A stretch of DNA of 64,000 bases from NCBI RefSeq assembly GCF_028204095.1, contig NZ_JAQLOH010000001.1, positions 21,459 through 85,458 on the forward strand. Reading direction: 5' to 3'. The translations under genes and the position numbers were made by a program. The stretch is from Candidatus Anaplasma sp. TIGMIC. GTDB taxonomy: Bacteria; Pseudomonadota; Alphaproteobacteria; Rickettsiales; Anaplasmataceae. Below, one piece after another: positions 1 through 9,744 of the stretch. Under the pieces are notes generated by a model. It searched no databases and was not told where the DNA came from. It worked only from the letters and a program-made list of their open reading frames with translations. Numbering within the stretch: position 1 is the stretch's first letter; each line of letters starts with the position of its first letter.

Positions 1-267
1 GGAAGCAACCACCCCGTGTATAATGTTGAGACTAAAGCCGTCGAGGTAACTAGCCAAAATCACGGATATGCTGTGGATGAACAGACCCTACCGAGCAACG
101 TAGAGATAACACATACGTCTCTCTTTGACGGAACTGTGGAGGGAATTAGGCTTACTAACAGGCCTGTTTTCTCCGTACAATTCCACCCAGAGGGTTGCCC
201 TGGACCCACAGATTCCCATTACATTTTCCAAGACTTCACAAACCTTGCCAGGTCGACATTTGTCTAA
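1..267 (+). CDS. carA: Carbamoyl-phosphate synthase small chain, C-terminal part (partial at window start)
   Basis: Open from the first base (reading Gly-Ser-Asn-His-Pro-Val) to a TAA at 265-267, about 88 codons, so only the C-terminal end of the class I glutamine amidotransferase domain is in the window. The family's GANHPV-like motif is at the start, followed by TSQNHGYAVD and the FHPEG motif, which carries the catalytic His and Glu of the triad. The nucleophilic Cys lies upstream of the window. CarA hydrolyses glutamine and passes ammonia to CarB to make carbamoyl phosphate for pyrimidine and arginine synthesis. A later in-frame ATG at 16 is internal and is not the start. Confidence 0.93.
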   Translation, partial: GSNHPVYNVETKAVEVTSQNHGYAVDEQTLPSNVEITHTSLFDGTVEGIRLTNRPVFSVQFHPEGCPGPTDSHYIFQDFTNLARSTFV

Positions 268-1866
268 GTACCCTGACGGTCAAAACTGCATTGTTCTGGT
301 CTCTTCTGTCCCGAACTTGCAGCAAGTACTGTAAGTGTAAATACACATGGGTAGCTTTTTTTATTGTGCAGCCTAGTCTCTATAACGCCATCTTGCACCT
401 GGCCATTATTCTGGGAGGCATACTGTGAACCACAGAAGCCAAACCATGTACATGACTACATTTTTCGAACCCTCCGTATAGAAAACATAAAACTCGTGCT
501 GTAGCATGTACAAAGTCGTTCGAAATGCGCTTCCCGTAACCGTAACATGTTGTCACCAAGACAGAATGCTACGCTGGGATTATGCTACAATATGCTTACA
601 CGGCATCCTAATGTTGGGACCAAGATATTTAACGCCCAGAAACAACGGTTTTGCCGTTATACGCGCAGTAAAATATCAGCCAAGACCACTAACACGGCCA
701 ATCATTAAGACAAAGCTTCACTGCATTCTTAATCCCCATAGGGGTACCACGAATACTTGTGCTCTACAAAAAGGCCATGATGCCGATAACATTCACTGTA
801 CTATGTAACAAAAATTGGTCTCCTGTTATAGCGTATTTGAAGACACTACAGGTACTCCAAAACTACATACAGCGTTGGGTTATAACAAAAATTGAAAACT
901 CCACAAATACACTGAGTGTGCTTTACTTACCGTATCGGTGAACTGAGAAAGTGCCATAAATCCGTGATAAAGTACGGCAGCTGATCGCTGGAAAATGCGA
1001 TACACCCAGAACTTACAGTAGCATCTGTGTGTTTACTAAAAACCATCCCCCTCCAGAAAAAGCCATGCAGAAACTCACTGCACACATCATGTAACGTAAT
1101 TATAGGACCTCACCACTAATGTAATCAGGAAGAAACAACACTGTTAGCAGGAAAAAATACCGGAGGGCAAAACACCTACACGAAAACCTACCGAGCGCAG
1201 CCCATTAACGCTGCGCACCTGTCAAAGTGGCAATTTTCCACTTTGAAAACAAAACCCCTAGGATCCCGTAAAGCCGTGAGTTGCTGTACAAAAAATTGCC
1301 GCAGTAACAGTTTTACAAAACAAACCTGCATGTACAGAAGTGACAAACTCAAAAACCCGAGAAAAAGGCAAAAACTTTGTGCGCACGTATAACAAACAGC
1401 ATGTTGCTATCGGAATATGCGTAGCGCCAAAAGATATAGAGTTCGCCAGCGTATGCAATAGCCACCCTGCGAGCACTCTTCCTATAAAATAGCAGAAATC
1501 ACTGGACCTGCTTGGAGCTATGCACGTTCATTCAGTATAACCCTACCAAAATCGGGAAATAATTCTGGTAATCCATATGTTTTTGCAGCATTACCTTAAT
1601 GGCACAAACAGGAATCTCTACTATGTACATAGCATATCCGGAGCTCCAACATAGGCATCTTTACCTCTTAAAGGCTTCACCTTGGCGTGTGGAAAAGACT
1701 GTACAAACATCTTGACACATGGTAACCTGGGAAAAAGTGTGTGCGGTCGCTGTCCCGGAATTGGGTTTGACTCGGCGTCCATGTGTGTTTGGTTAATTCC
1801 TGGCATGTCTCTGATGGTAGGCGCCGTTGCGCATTGTCGTTCTGTGTCTAAAAGGAGGGTTACGCT
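268..1866. other. 1.6 kb stretch without a recognisable gene
   Basis: No open frame here looks like a real protein: the short frames lack ribosome binding sites and family motifs. I found no tRNA, tmRNA or RNase P signature on either strand. The only structure I see is a pair of adjacent hairpins at 1195-1246, listed separately. Long spacers of this kind are common in Anaplasmataceae and often hold decayed genes, but I could not identify a remnant. Confidence 0.6.
1195..1246. repeat. Two adjacent perfect inverted repeats (tandem hairpins)
   Basis: The first is a 7-bp perfect stem, 1195-1201 with 1210-1216, around an 8-nt loop. Six bases later comes a 9-bp perfect stem, 1222-1230 with 1238-1246, around a 7-nt loop. 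No T-tract follows on either strand, so these are not canonical intrinsic terminators. They lie in the middle of a gene-free stretch about 620 bases before ispH. Possible roles are a small structured RNA, a protein-binding site or a repeat-element relic. Confidence 0.5.
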
Positions 1867-2817
1867 GTGGGTTCTAGTGCAGCACAGGTAGAGATTGTGC
1901 TTGCTCAGCCTCGCGGTTTTTGTGCGGGGGTTGAGAGGGCGGTTCTGATCCTAAATGCAGTGGTTGATAAGTATTCGCCACATAAGCCTGTATATGTTCT
2001 GCATGAGATTGTACACAACTCGCACGTAGTTGAGAGCTTCAGAAGCAAGAACGTAACATTTGTGAACTCTCTTCATGAAGTCCCTCAGGGAGCAGTTCTG
2101 GTTTTTAGCGCCCATGGAGTTGCTAAGCAAGTGCGTTTTGAGGCACAGGAGCTCGGGCTGTTGCTTGTCGATGCGACTTGTCCTCTTGTTACCAAGGTAC
2201 ATCTGGAGATTTGTCGCTATTATAAGAGCGGTTATCAGGTCATCCTGATAGGTCACAAGGGCCACAGAGAGGTTGAAGGCAGTCTGGGGCAGGTACCCAG
2301 CAACGTGTTGTTGGTTCAGAACGCTGATGACGTGCGTAGCCTGGAGGTGGAGGATGATACAAAACTTGCTTACGTAACGCAGACCACCCTGAGCATTGAC
2401 GATACACGGGTGATTATAGATGCACTGAAGGAAAGGTTTCCGAATATTGTGGGTCCGGATTTAAAGGACATTTGCTACGCTACGCAGAATCGGCAGAATG
2501 CTGTCAAGCAGCTCTCAGAAATGGTCGATGTAGTCTTAGTGGTTGGTGGGACGAATAGCTCGAATACTAGAAGGTTACTCGAATTGGCCAAGGTGCGGAA
2601 TCCGCGTTCTTTCCTGGTGGGATCTCACGAAGATGTGGACATGAACTGGTTCACTGGAGTAAGCAAAATTGGCGTTACCGCAGGAGCGTCCGCCCCGGAT
2701 TATGTAGTACAGGAACTCCTTGACTACCTTGGGTCAAAAATGAAGACAACTGTCTCTACGATGGACGGAGTACGCGAGAACATAGTGTTCAAGTTGCCTG
2801 AGTTAAAGGACGCGTAA
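1867..2817 (+). CDS. ispH: 4-hydroxy-3-methylbut-2-enyl diphosphate reductase
   Basis: Last enzyme of the MEP (non-mevalonate) isoprenoid pathway: a cytosolic iron-sulfur protein that reduces HMBPP to IPP and DMAPP. The 316-aa protein has the normal family length. The three cluster-binding cysteines are present: C19 in the FCAGVERAV motif, C105 in DATCPLVTK and C203 in CYATQNRQ. The SGTNSSNT-type substrate loop appears as GGTNSSNT. The start is GTG at 1867, chosen because a strong Shine-Dalgarno (AAGGAGGG, 1852-1859) sits 7 bases upstream. It is monocistronic as far as can be seen, with 162 bases before dut on the same strand. Confidence 0.96.
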   Translation: MGSSAAQVEIVLAQPRGFCAGVERAVLILNAVVDKYSPHKPVYVLHEIVHNSHVVESFRSKNVTFVNSLHEVPQGAVLVFSAHGVAKQVRFEAQELGLLLVDATCPLVTKVHLEICRYYKSGYQVILIGHKGHREVEGSLGQVPSNVLLVQNADDVRSLEVEDDTKLAYVTQTTLSIDDTRVIIDALKERFPNIVGPDLKDICYATQNRQNAVKQLSEMVDVVLVVGGTNSSNTRRLLELAKVRNPRSFLVGSHEDVDMNWFTGVSKIGVTAGASAPDYVVQELLDYLGSKMKTTVSTMDGVRENIVFKLPELKDA

Positions 2818-2979
2818 AGGACAAGATAACAGCAGTGTTAAGCTAAAGTGGTGCCAGTTGAGCAGAATACTATTTCCAACCGGCGGTACGAGTTGCAGAA
2901 TCAGCCTGGGTCGTAATTAGCTTGCCTAATATGTGAAAGAGAGCTATCATGCGCGTCTTGTGACTGGTTTCTACAGAAG

Positions 2980-3420
2980 ATGAAGGTAGGTATTGTAAGA
3001 GTAGAGGGTGGAGAGAAGTTACCGCTGCCTTCTTATGCAACACAACAAAGTGCTGGTCTGGATTTGTATTCAGCACATGATGAAGAGCTCGTAATACACC
3101 CCGGTGAGAGGTGTAAGGTACGTACCGGCATAATCATTGAGCTTCCCGATGGGTATGAAGCCCAGGTCAGGTCAAGGTCGGGGCTGGCTGCAAAAGCTGG
3201 AGTAGTCGTCTTGAACTCCCCAGGAACCATTGATGCTGACTACAGAGGGGAGATAGTCGTAATATTGGCAAATTTCGGTAGTGATGCATACGTTGTTCAT
3301 TATGGTGACAGAATAGCGCAGCTTGTTGTAGCTCCGGTTACACGGATTGTTTGGGAGGAAAAAACAAACATTTCTGATACCCAGCGCGGCAGCGGCGGTT
3401 TTGGTTCTACTGGCACATAA
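2980..3420 (+). CDS. dut: Deoxyuridine 5'-triphosphate nucleotidohydrolase (dUTPase)
   Basis: Hydrolyses dUTP to dUMP and pyrophosphate, keeping uracil out of DNA and supplying dUMP for thymidylate synthesis. At 146 aa it has the length of a homotrimeric dUTPase. The conserved motifs appear in order: AGLDLYSA (motif 1), RSRSGLA (motif 2), [11 protein letters not shown] (motif 3, with the catalytic Asp), the motif 4 region RIAQLV, and the C-terminal glycine-rich [10 protein letters not shown] arm (motif 5). The start is ATG at 2980, with only a weak upstream purine stretch. A 272-base spacer follows before the DUF2460 gene. Confidence 0.96.
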   Translation: MKVGIVRVEGGEKLPLPSYATQQSAGLDLYSAHDEELVIHPGERCKVRTGIIIELPDGYEAQVRSRSGLAAKAGVVVLNSPGTIDADYRGEIVVILANFGSDAYVVHYGDRIAQLVVAPVTRIVWEEKTNISDTQRGSGGFGSTGT

Positions 3421-3692
3421 GAGGCCAATCTCAAATTAAAGTGTCACCACATGGGTTTTGTCTCTGTTCTGTTCGTGCCGGCACATTTTATTTCGTGTGC
3501 TAGCAGCTGACAGAGCACTCGGTGTCAGTGCACTTATACATGCTTGGGTAGAAAGTCAATCATTGTAAATGTGGATTATGAACATGGGTGCGTAGCTGCA
3601 TATGTTTATTCTGCTGAGCATTACAAAATAAAGTGATTACCGTAAAGGATAGAGACTGGTATAAGACATTACGCTATGTACACTGAGATGTA

Positions 3693-4298
3693 ATGCAAGA
3701 AGATATCGCAAGGTTTCCCGTAGATATATCGTACGGCTCTGTAGGCGGTCCTTATTTTTCGACAAATGTAGTCAAACTGGAAAATGACCATGAACACAGA
3801 ATCATTAATTGGGTTCACTCACGCTGTAAGTACAATGTGATCTATGGTGTAAAATCTGAGGCGGAATTTTCAGCTTTGGTAGAGTTTTTTTACGCCCATA
3901 AGGGGAAAGCTATACCTTTTCGTTTCAAAGACTGGGCTGATTACAAAGCTGTACACCAAAAAATTGGCGTGGGCGACGGAATTCTATCAAAGTTTCAGCT
4001 CATAAAAAAATATTCTGCGGGCACCAATCTTTATAGGCGAACTATTACCAAACCTGTGGAAGGAACAGTAAAGATATACCTGAAAGACGCATTGCAGGCT
4101 CATAAGAAAGACTACGCAGTTGATTACAACAGCGGCCTTGTGAGCTTTACTAATCCCCCTGCACCAGGAGTAGACATATATGCAGATTTTGAATTCGACG
4201 TGCTCACAAGATTTGACACAGACTACCTTCCCTGCTCAATTGACGGCTATGGAAGATACCGATGCCCAGAAATACCGCTTATCGAGGTCAAAGACTAA
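3693..4298 (+). CDS. DUF2460 / TIGR02217 family protein, gene-transfer-agent distal-tail-like
   Basis: A 201-aa protein that I recognise as the DUF2460 family. In the Rhodobacter gene transfer agent this family corresponds to ORFg12, a phage-like tail component. Visible hallmarks are the N-terminal FPVDISYGSVGGP segment, a middle region resembling phage tail proteins (FFYAHKGKAIPFRFKDW), and the C-terminal FDTDYLPCSIDGYG segment. No other phage or GTA gene is in the window, so this is an isolated member; Rickettsiales genomes carry GTA-type genes scattered in this way. It converges on virB6-4, with 54 bases between the stop codons. It appears intact; whether it is still functional cannot be judged from sequence. 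Confidence 0.82.
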   Translation: MQEDIARFPVDISYGSVGGPYFSTNVVKLENDHEHRIINWVHSRCKYNVIYGVKSEAEFSALVEFFYAHKGKAIPFRFKDWADYKAVHQKIGVGDGILSKFQLIKKYSAGTNLYRRTITKPVEGTVKIYLKDALQAHKKDYAVDYNSGLVSFTNPPAPGVDIYADFEFDVLTRFDTDYLPCSIDGYGRYRCPEIPLIEVKD

Positions 4299-4352
4299 CC
4301 CAAATCACCCGTGCCTCGTACTCTTACCATACAACATGAGTCGTGCACCCCA

Positions 4353-7300
4353 CTATATCTCCGATTTGGGCTTAGGTCTTATATCCACCCCCCCCTCCTC
4401 TTGGTTAAGCGATCTTATCGCAGCTTCGAGCTCTGCGATTCTCTTATTCAAATCTGCACGCTCTTTCTCCTGAAGGTTACCACGAGCAGCACGAACACGT
4501 AATTCTTGAAGCTGACTCTGTAGACGCGACATATTCCTCCTGTATTTTGCGTCATTATCCTTAGAAGTGACTTCTGCTCTGCTCCGTACCTTTCCTTCAC
4601 TAGAAACTAATTCATCGGGCACAATCGATGTAACTTTCTTTTCCATGCGTTCTTTAGCACCCTCAGACACGGCGCTATCAATAATCTTGACAACATCACT
4701 CACTTCTCCACCGACCGGCTTGCCTCTACCCAAGCCCTTAAACAGTGCACTCTTCAAAGCACCTGCTGCTAGCGCTCCAACGTCAATGCCATCATCTTTC
4801 TTACGTAATTTCGCAATTGCTGAGGCAACTGCTTCTTTTTCTTTCTCCTTGCTCTTGCCAGCCTTAGGCTCTTTCTTCTTCAGTTCGTAAATGCCTCCAG
4901 ACTCTTCTTTGGTCGACTCAGAACGCCCAGATCCACTCGAGCTAGCTTTTCCTGCACCACCCTTAGAACTCTTAGGGCTCATCCCAATTGGCTTCTTCAT
5001 AGCTTTATGTAAGTCTTCTTCAGCAGCCTTTTCTGCGCTATATGCACTTCCATAATCATCATGCAACGCTTCCGGTGACTCATAGTGATGAAGCTTCTCT
5101 TCATCAAACAGCTTTGTAAACTCCTCGGAATGGTCGTCAAGATGCTCTAGTTCATGCTCAACATGATCCTTGGCAGCTTCACTTTCGTCAAACATCCTAG
5201 CAAAAGCTTCCGAGTAATCATCGTCCTCCTCTGCAGCTTCCCCTGCATCCGGATTTTCATCGAAGAGCTTTGCTAAATCATCTGAGTAATCGTCATCTTC
5301 CTCACCGTCATCAGCGCCTCCTTCCGTATCTTCACTGAATAGCCTTGCAAAAGCTTCAGAGTATTCATCACCCCCCAGTTCATCCTCGTTGGCAGCACCT
5401 TCTTCTGTATCTTCACTAAACAGCCTTGCGAAAGCATCGGAATAATCATCGTCGTCTTGATCAGGTTCTGCATCCCCTGCACCCTGCGTCTGATTTTCAT
5501 CAAACATGCGAGCAAAGGCATCTGAGTAGTCATCGTCGTCTTCTTCGGTGGTTGCAGGAGTTTGCTGCTCGGTACCTTCTTCGTCTTTCTTGTGTACTGA
5601 GTCATCGGCTACCGGATCACCTGATTCTTCAGTTCTTTGCTGCACGCTATCAGCGCCTAAGTCATGATCCTTACCTGATTCTTCTGTAATATCACCTAAG
5701 AACTCTTCAACACCACCACGTGAACTTGTGAGCGCATTGCCTATGTTTTCCTCATCGTGGTCGCTGGTTTCACCCTCTCCTTTCTTATCATGCTCATCTG
5801 GAGACGAACTTGCAGCTTTAGCAAACCCTTCACTCTCCGACCCATTATCCCCTGCCGTAGTGTCGTTACTACTTCCATCATCATGCACCGTGCTCGATGC
5901 ACCGGCCATCAAATCCTCTGTAATAAGGTCAATATCCTCAACACCTGCAGCTCTACTAACAACGGGTTCCTGGTTATCATCAACACTCGCCCCCACCTCA
6001 CTGCTGCGCTTCTGGATTTCCTCATAAATAACCTCTGCCGCATCTGGACGTGCGCCAGACAATCCCTTATGCTCAACCGCAGCATAATTGAGTGCTGTAG
6101 AATCATCTCCATGCGTAGCTTCGCGCACGTCATCTCTCGTGCCTTCTTGCACAATATCACCCGTTTCTCCAGGCCCTGACACTGTGCTATATACAACAGA
6201 TCCATCTCCTGGATCCTGCAACAAGTCACCATCGTACTGCTGAGCAAACCCGTGAACTTGTTCAACATGATGCTTATCGTGCCCTATGACACCCCTGCGC
6301 TCAAGGGCGCGCGCCTCCAGACCATCAAAGTCCACAGATCCGGGTGAAAATATGTATTCGCTTAATTCTGGCACTCTATCTGGAGCCTTATACGACATTA
6401 CATTAATTTCATCCTTCAAGCGCTGTATATCTTCCCTTATCTTGAGCGCTGCTTTCTCATCTTTTGCGTGCTTCAGCATAACTTTGAGACCATGAAGCGT
6501 ATCTACAGCTTCCCAGAAGTTATGCCTATTGATATGCATACCTCCCTTATCCCCGAAAAGCGAATCATCCCCTTTATGGCGATGCTTACCCTTACCCATA
6601 GCAGAATCCGCACGCCTGAAAGGATTATGCGTGTCATCATCAGCCTTGGCCGGCACGTATTTGCTCGGTTTGTGCTTATCAACACCAATAGTCAGAGCAC
6701 GAAGATTTTTCAGCAATGTAGCACGATCCTGTCGGATGTTCTTCATAATACTTCCGCTGGTAGAACCCGTAAGCTTACCTACAGAAAACGACCCTACGTA
6801 CTTCATCGCGTCCAAAGGTGATAATCCTAAGTGCGCCCCAAGCCATGCGGTAGCATAGTCAAACCTTGGAGAAATGGACTTCATTGAGTACATTTCCTCC
6901 TCTGTATACGATGCCGTTAACGCGGACGCCGTGCGTCGCATACCCGCCATTACAGCACCAAATGCACCGCCAACAACAGGAACCCTACCAAGCAATTTCT
7001 CAGGAGCCGATGCAGCTCCGCCCACTACATCCATGATCTTGGACCGAGCAAACATCCTTACCCCGTCCACACCTCTATCAACAGTTTCTATAACCCTACC
7101 TAATACCGGAACGCTGGAGAAAATCCTCGCAAACCCTTCACTGTACATAGATCCAACGGTCTGTGACATCATTCCACCACCAGATAGCATGACCGCCACA
7201 TTCTGGACGAAAGCTCGCATTTGCCATATGAGGAATGTAACTAGTATTAGGCCAAAAACTTCAGACCACATTACTATCCAGCCTTGCTTGATGTTCTTGA

Positions 7301-9518
7301 TAATATTGTAGTCATACTGCTTTTCCAGATCCTTCAAAGGTGTTCCAGGAACTGTATGATTAGTCAGTACTTGCGATGCCAATACGCTAACTAGCTGAGT
7401 TTTAAAACCTGGCTCGTCCCATCGTGTTTGATTTGTGCTAGCCCGTGCCTTATCTACAAGATCGGCAAATGTCTTTTTGGCCGAAGTGCCGACATGTTGT
7501 GACTTTTCCAGTACCTCTAGCTCTTTCTCTATTCTGCTAACTATACGTGCTATTGCATTAGCTCTCTCTGCCGCAACAAGCATATTAGTGAGTGTAGCTA
7601 AATTCTCCATAGGATTGACCTTCGGAGCAGTCGCCGCCAAAGTGCTACTAACAACACTGTCTTTAAGAACGACGCCGCCATAAACCGTACTGCTCTTCGT
7701 ATCCGGATCTAAAAATGGATAGTCAACGTACCGGAAGTCTTTATACTTGTAGTCCGGTGGAACCTTTATAACCGCACCACCGCCAGTAAATGAATATCTA
7801 GCAGTAGTTCCCGCAGCTGGATAGGATCTTTTCTCTACCCCACTCCAGCCAATTTTTATTGAGTCGTACTTTTGTCCAGGAGTCCATTCATAGAATTTCT
7901 TGTCCAGGATATACAGAAACTTAAGATGCATCCACTCGTTGTAGCATGCTGTAAATCCAAAGATCCTGTAGTAGTAATGCATTATCAGCGTGCCAAACAT
8001 CGCTATAAGCGTGAACATCAGTATCGCTTGCATAGAGAAGCTTATGCACTGTGTAAGCCATCCGTCGAAGAGACTTCTAAACCTAGAAAACAATGCCCCA
8101 ATAAACAAAATCGGCATCAGCGATATGAGGAACGTAATACCCACAAATGCAGTTAGGTAAATAACGAACCCATACATGCATAGGCCTATGTAGAAAAGTA
8201 CCGCAATTATAATGATCAGGAGCGCGAAAATTGACGACCAGTCGGCGGTGATAAGAGCCCTAGCCTTGGCTTCCCACACAACCGGAGAAAATATTCTGTC
8301 ACGTATCATTATGTCCATGAAGGAGAACGGTGTATCCGCTCTGAACTCCTGACCAATGGCGTAACCATTTATTATCGCAATTATTTCGTCCACACCTTTT
8401 ATGAACATCTGCAAAAGGTGGTTATAGAAAAAGTCCCAACTGTTGGGCGAAATTAAGAGCAGAACCAAAATGACTTTCAGCAACCTGACAATCAAGTCCA
8501 CTAGAGGTGTCCGCACCATACCCATAACGTATACGAGGGACGTAACCACTAAGAACAACGTGATAATCGCGTATACAAGATTCTTAAAAGTCTTGTTGCT
8601 GGTTATATTCTTGAATATTCCTTGACCTGCCTTGTCGAGCTCACCTCTTACTAACTTGCGTACGTACTCAAATATGTCAGTGTTCTTCCCCCGCACTACG
8701 CCTTTGGTGAACTCGAGACTATATCCCCCCGCATTGTCATAATAGTAATTGTCTAGAATCTTGACGTATATTTTCCAGCCGGCCTGTGGTTTTATCTTCT
8801 TGCAGCCTATATCGTATATACCATTCGTGTCAGAGTGGTACATTGCTTCACCGCCTACTTGAGCACCCTCATAACCCAAATGTGTGGTGGGTGATTTCGG
8901 AAACTCTATTATGTCCAGCGTAGCGTTAGGATCCTCATCACCGGGCTTTTTGAACAACAAATACGCACCGTATCCCTGTTCCAACCAGCATGGCCGTCCA
9001 TACTTGCCTACTGCAGTTTGATCTCCTGCTGGGATACTAAAGCACTGCAAATCGCAGTTACCCACCTTCTTGACATTTTTCTCATAAGGACCACACACTC
9101 TGTCAATATCAACCACAGAATCGTAGAACTCGTTTGAAAGGTCTGCGGGCCTCGATATACCCGTATTGACTGAAATCTGCGAACTACTGCTGTTTCCATG
9201 TTTTTCCCAGGGGATCCATGCACCTTGTATCTTCGCAACGATCTCATTACCATCCGTCACTAGCCCTGTATCTTGCCAACGAACCAGTTGCTTGGTTGCT
9301 CCAGGAACCGACCCATTACCAAGAGCTCCATTCTCTGCTCTAAAAGCATCAACGTTTCCCTCTCCAAAATAAGCAGACACTGCAACTGTGGTGCCACCAC
9401 TGAAGTTCTCTGCAGAAACACATCTTGGAAATGGTACATCACTCCCGCATGAGGTCAAAAATAAGCAAAGCAGAACCAGCGATCCCAGTAAATTTCCGTA
9501 AGTAAATCTAATCACCAT
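4353..9518 (-). CDS. virB6-4: VirB6-family type IV secretion channel protein, paralogue 4, with long acidic repeat tail
   Basis: The last and longest (1721 aa) of four VirB6 paralogues in the sodB-virB operon. It begins with a lipoprotein signal (lipobox LTSC, lipidated Cys24). A cysteine-bearing exported domain follows to about residue 300, then the polytopic VirB6/TrbL core between about 310 and 770, with several hydrophobic segments. A 950-residue hydrophilic tail ends the protein. The tail holds six degenerate repeats of the type DDDYSDAFARMFDE between about residues 1325 and 1474 (DNA 5098-5545), flanked by Lys-rich segments. Tyrosine motifs occur at Y1165 (EVIYEEI) and Y1544 (GGIYELKKK). 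The ATG at 9518 has a purine-rich GGAAAGG upstream. VirB6 forms the inner-membrane translocation channel; extended tails are a Rickettsiales feature whose role is unknown. Confidence 0.92.
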   Translation of the reverse strand: MVIRFTYGNLLGSLVLLCLFLTSCGSDVPFPRCVSAENFSGGTTVAVSAYFGEGNVDAFRAENGALGNGSVPGATKQLVRWQDTGLVTDGNEIVAKIQGAWIPWEKHGNSSSSQISVNTGISRPADLSNEFYDSVVDIDRVCGPYEKNVKKVGNCDLQCFSIPAGDQTAVGKYGRPCWLEQGYGAYLLFKKPGDEDPNATLDIIEFPKSPTTHLGYEGAQVGGEAMYHSDTNGIYDIGCKKIKPQAGWKIYVKILDNYYYDNAGGYSLEFTKGVVRGKNTDIFEYVRKLVRGELDKAGQGIFKNITSNKTFKNLVYAIITLFLVVTSLVYVMGMVRTPLVDLIVRLLKVILVLLLISPNSWDFFYNHLLQMFIKGVDEIIAIINGYAIGQEFRADTPFSFMDIMIRDRIFSPVVWEAKARALITADWSSIFALLIIIIAVLFYIGLCMYGFVIYLTAFVGITFLISLMPILFIGALFSRFRSLFDGWLTQCISFSMQAILMFTLIAMFGTLIMHYYYRIFGFTACYNEWMHLKFLYILDKKFYEWTPGQKYDSIKIGWSGVEKRSYPAAGTTARYSFTGGGAVIKVPPDYKYKDFRYVDYPFLDPDTKSSTVYGGVVLKDSVVSSTLAATAPKVNPMENLATLTNMLVAAERANAIARIVSRIEKELEVLEKSQHVGTSAKKTFADLVDKARASTNQTRWDEPGFKTQLVSVLASQVLTNHTVPGTPLKDLEKQYDYNIIKNIKQGWIVMWSEVFGLILVTFLIWQMRAFVQNVAVMLSGGGMMSQTVGSMYSEGFARIFSSVPVLGRVIETVDRGVDGVRMFARSKIMDVVGGAASAPEKLLGRVPVVGGAFGAVMAGMRRTASALTASYTEEEMYSMKSISPRFDYATAWLGAHLGLSPLDAMKYVGSFSVGKLTGSTSGSIMKNIRQDRATLLKNLRALTIGVDKHKPSKYVPAKADDDTHNPFRRADSAMGKGKHRHKGDDSLFGDKGGMHINRHNFWEAVDTLHGLKVMLKHAKDEKAALKIREDIQRLKDEINVMSYKAPDRVPELSEYIFSPGSVDFDGLEARALERRGVIGHDKHHVEQVHGFAQQYDGDLLQDPGDGSVVYSTVSGPGETGDIVQEGTRDDVREATHGDDSTALNYAAVEHKGLSGARPDAAEVIYEEIQKRSSEVGASVDDNQEPVVSRAAGVEDIDLITEDLMAGASSTVHDDGSSNDTTAGDNGSESEGFAKAASSSPDEHDKKGEGETSDHDEENIGNALTSSRGGVEEFLGDITEESGKDHDLGADSVQQRTEESGDPVADDSVHKKDEEGTEQQTPATTEEDDDDYSDAFARMFDENQTQGAGDAEPDQDDDDYSDAFARLFSEDTEEGAANEDELGGDEYSEAFARLFSEDTEGGADDGEEDDDYSDDLAKLFDENPDAGEAAEEDDDYSEAFARMFDESEAAKDHVEHELEHLDDHSEEFTKLFDEEKLHHYESPEALHDDYGSAYSAEKAAEEDLHKAMKKPIGMSPKSSKGGAGKASSSGSGRSESTKEESGGIYELKKKEPKAGKSKEKEKEAVASAIAKLRKKDDGIDVGALAAGALKSALFKGLGRGKPVGGEVSDVVKIIDSAVSEGAKERMEKKVTSIVPDELVSSEGKVRSRAEVTSKDNDAKYRRNMSRLQSQLQELRVRAARGNLQEKERADLNKRIAELEAAIRSLNQEEGGVDIRPKPKSEI
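5098..5545 (-). repeat. Degenerate in-frame tandem repeat encoding acidic YSxAFARxF units in virB6-4
   Basis: Six imperfect copies of a unit of about 25-30 codons, each centred on an acidic run followed by YS(D/E)AFAR(M/L)F(D/S)E. The last two copies are the most diverged (YSEAFARMFDE, then HSEEFTKLFDEE). Units differ in length and spacing, so the array has drifted after amplification. Each core contains a Tyr followed by an amphipathic AFARLF stretch in a strongly acidic background. Copy number is likely to vary between strains. Confidence 0.8.
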
Positions 9519-9744
9519 TGCCTTTCCACCAGATCGGTTCCACTTCTCTAATCCCTTCTAAAAGGACCATTATCAGGATCCTTACTTAACTTTTGCTCAA
9601 AATAGCCTTCATTTACGCTCTAGAACCGCCTTACACATCTCTTCACGTAACTAACAACCCGTTATGACCAACCGCTACGAAACATAGAATACGCATACTC
9701 ACATGTCGACAGAAAGGGCCTCCTCTGAGCCCCTTCATGCGACC

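Noticed and set aside
462..480. TTCGAA-containing stretch that looked like a tRNA T-loop
   Set aside because: Flanking bases do not form a T-stem and no acceptor or anticodon stem can be drawn.
5273..5605. 110-codon minus-strand frame inside virB6-4
   Set aside because: It is an out-of-frame reading of the acidic repeat array and mirrors its periodicity.
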